A stretch of 64,000 nt of DNA from Pocillopora verrucosa (Eukaryota; Cnidaria; Anthozoa; Scleractinia; Pocilloporidae): the NCBI RefSeq assembly GCF_036669915.1, contig NC_089321.1, forward strand, positions 3,083,316 to 3,147,315, given 5' to 3'. Shown here in pieces: positions 61,845-64,000 of this stretch. Made by a program: the position numbers and the translations under genes. The stretch's first letter is position 1. Every line of letters starts with the position of its first letter. The notes beneath the pieces were generated by a model, which saw nothing but the letters and a program-made list of their open reading frames with translations, did not search any database and had not been told where the DNA came from.

Positions 61845-63160
61845 TTGTCCATGATTTTCTGGCATCGGGCCAAACTTGGCAAAGGCATGCATCTCCCACA
61901 AATGCCGCATTTATCTGAAACTTTTAATCGATCGATTTTTAAAAACTTGGTAATGGAGGAAAAAAATTATTGCTATTGCAAGCCAGCCTCAGTGAGGTCA
62001 AGTTGTGGGCAATGATGGAATCCCTGTATCCAGCGTAAAGCACTCTTTAGGGAGGCGGGTAAATCTACCTATTTGAGCACGCTTGTAATTTTTCCATAAA
62101 GTATGGCATTGTTCCAGACGTATTGCTCGCGTGATAGAAAATTTCAAAGCTGCTTTTTGACCTCTCCTGGGGATCTTTTACCATAATATCTTAAGATATG
62201 TAAACGATTTTCAAATTCTTTGCTTTCACTCTGCTACTTATTGACTTCTATGGCAACATGTCTTTTTCTCTGGATCAAAGAGTATGCAGTTGAAGGTTTT
62301 ATAGATCTTTCATACATTCCTTTTGATAGACTATATCACTATGGTATTCGTGGTCTGGCGTTGAAGTAAACGAAAGCCAATTTCAGTGGAAAGGTAGTTG
62401 GTTAAGTAAGATTTACTGTAGGGTTCCGCAAAGGTCAAGTACTTCAAAGCTTGGGTAAATCGTAAATTCTAAACTTTGTCAGCTTTCCTATTTCCTTTCC
62501 TACTGCTTCAACCTTCATGAAAAAAAAAAAAAACTCAATAAATCTTTTATCAAAAGTTGTTAACTCTACTGTAGTTTACAAATGTTATACAAATGTTGTA
62601 ATATCCTTTTTATATACACATCCATATTGTTTTCCTTGTTTGTAAACCTAACTTTTCAAGTCAATGTTAGTCATGGGTGTCCTCTCCATTTATTTGTCTT
62701 CAATCAAGTATTGGAATTTAGTTTTCACGTGTAAGAAAAAAAGGCAATATTAAGCTATCACTGAAAAGCTTGGTAATTTTTGCCTTTTGATGACAGAAAG
62801 TGATACAAATTTTTATTTATCTAGGATCCGCATATGGGCAATTCTAAAAAAAAATTTCAGAGCGAAATAAATAAGTTAATGTTCTCCGCAGTCGAAGCAA
62901 TTCGAGGTAAGATAACAGAGAATATTTTAAAGCGGAAGTTTTTCAGAAATATGTGCATAAGCATCAATAATAATAGAATGCATTTTTATATAGTGATCGA
63001 AAACGACTAAATGAAGTTACTTTTTTCTTTCAGGTTGTAGGGATAACACTTTCCAATGGGGTCAATAACCTCAAAGTTTTTCACATGCAGATTTGTGTTG
63101 GCAATATTGGAAGGGTTATCACTTTAATACACCTTCGAGAGCTAAAATAAAACCTCCTGT
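61845..63160 (+). pseudogene. Second decayed copy of the same non-LTR retrotransposon
   Basis: Parallel to 58900-60800. It has CGATCGATTTTTAAAAACTT, GGCATTGTTCCAGACGTATT, and a more damaged RT segment near 62280-62440 (FIDLSYIPFDRLYHYGIRGLALK, then a stop). The 3' region at 63030-63130 matches 60640-60720. Coding blocks after GIRGLALK are mostly lost. Confidence 0.5.
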
Positions 63161-63164
63161 TTCT

Positions 63165-64000
63165 ACTGAGGTATTGGGCGAAATTTTTCTTAACTTATTT
63201 GACCAGTTAAGCAGGAACTTTTGCTGTACGTGATAAAATGAATTATGTCGCCGATTTTTCGCCAGCCGTCTTCCGACGCAAACCGCAAAGCGCTAAATTC
63301 TTCGAAGCTTGAATTTCCATACCTTTTTGAACAACAGGAAGTGTTTTAACTTATTACGATGCAACTTTACTATTGTGCATATTCAGAAAAACGGAATGTA
63401 TAACTTTGATTGAGGACAACTTGGAAGCTTGATTTAGCTCTTTAGCTCTACATGGTATTTTTAATTGCACTTTGGAATTTAACTTTTTTAATAAAGTTGT
63501 CGAAAACGATGACTTCACCAGAAACAAAAGGTGTCTGTCTATTGGGTTTAACTCTGAGTTCCGCAGGATGTGCCTGGTTTCCCTAAAATGGCTGGGTACA
63601 CTGCAAAATGATGTGATGTAAATAAAATGTGTTTTTTTCTCTTTCTGATTCCCCCTAAAAACCTATACCATTTTGTGATGGTTTAAACTGAACCTTGCCA
63701 TTCAGGAAACTTCCTTTGTAGCAATAAATCTTTGGGAAGTTGACATAGGAAACTTCAATTACCACTATTTTCACAGAAGTGAAACTCTACTGACTGTAAG
63801 AGAAATACTCTTAAATTTTGACAGTCATCCCTCACTTATGCATTTATGAACCTCTGTTATTCCTGAATCGTCTTTGCTAACTTAAAATGAAATGGAGGCA
63901 AATCAGGAAATTTCCCGGCCATTGAACTCTCACGATTTAAATCTCTGCTTGATTTCACTGTGTTTGTTGAGCTTTAAAAGGACTAAAAGGAAATATTTGA
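63165..64000. other. Right edge, no gene recognised
   Basis: 63240-63410 shows weak similarity to 58070-58240 (CGCTAAATTCTTCGAAGCTT versus CCTGAATTCTTCGGGGCTC). The retroelement-related duplication may therefore extend outward on both sides. Nothing coding is supported. Confidence 0.3.

Overview
This window looks like nuclear DNA of a cnidarian, most likely an anthozoan (stony coral or sea anemone). It is AT-rich, its genes are split by GT-AG introns, and its left end carries three tandem genes for minicollagens, a protein family known from cnidarian stinging capsules (nematocysts). No bacterial features (operons, Shine-Dalgarno sites) are present, and I saw no rRNA, tRNA or CRISPR array. The species cannot be named from the sequence.

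Layout. (1) About 0.6-11.1 kb, minus strand: three minicollagen-like genes in a row. Each has a signal-peptide exon, a phase-1 intron inside a short propeptide that ends in a dibasic site, and one exon for the Cys/polyproline/Gly-X-Y body. Predicted lengths are 157, 255 and 141 residues. (2) About 12.4-14.3 kb (minus), 28.0-30.4 kb (plus) and 49.5-51.9 kb (plus): three paralogous four-exon genes for small secreted cysteine-bearing proteins of 177, 180 and 181 residues. Intron phases and a TATA box 80-95 nt before the ATG are conserved. The C-terminal half resembles a beta-trefoil cytokine (FGF/IL-1-like) in pattern. I do not recognise the family, and it is the best candidate here for something undescribed. 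(3) About 15.67-27.50 kb: a direct tandem duplication of a ~5.9 kb unit with no convincing gene and with Penelope-like retroelement tails inside. (4) About 35.8-39.0 kb (plus): a secreted or surface protein with three immunoglobulin-like domains. (5) About 39-64 kb: mostly gene-poor DNA with decayed mobile elements. These include inverted Penelope-like ends at 42.9 kb, a foldback at 50.0 kb, a 964-bp inverted-repeat element at 52.9-53.9 kb, and two related decayed reverse-transcriptase retroelements at 58.9-60.8 and 61.8-63.2 kb.

How the genes relate. The minicollagens are expected in nematocyst capsule walls. They share a 14-triplet (42-residue) collagen module marked by a Cys-X-Gly-X-Lys motif, present twice in two genes and four times in the third. 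The beta-trefoil-like and Ig-like proteins are both predicted to enter the secretory pathway. Nothing in the sequence links them functionally to the minicollagens; their proximity may only reflect local duplication. All exon models were made by hand from splice-site consensus, reading frame and comparison between paralogues in the window.
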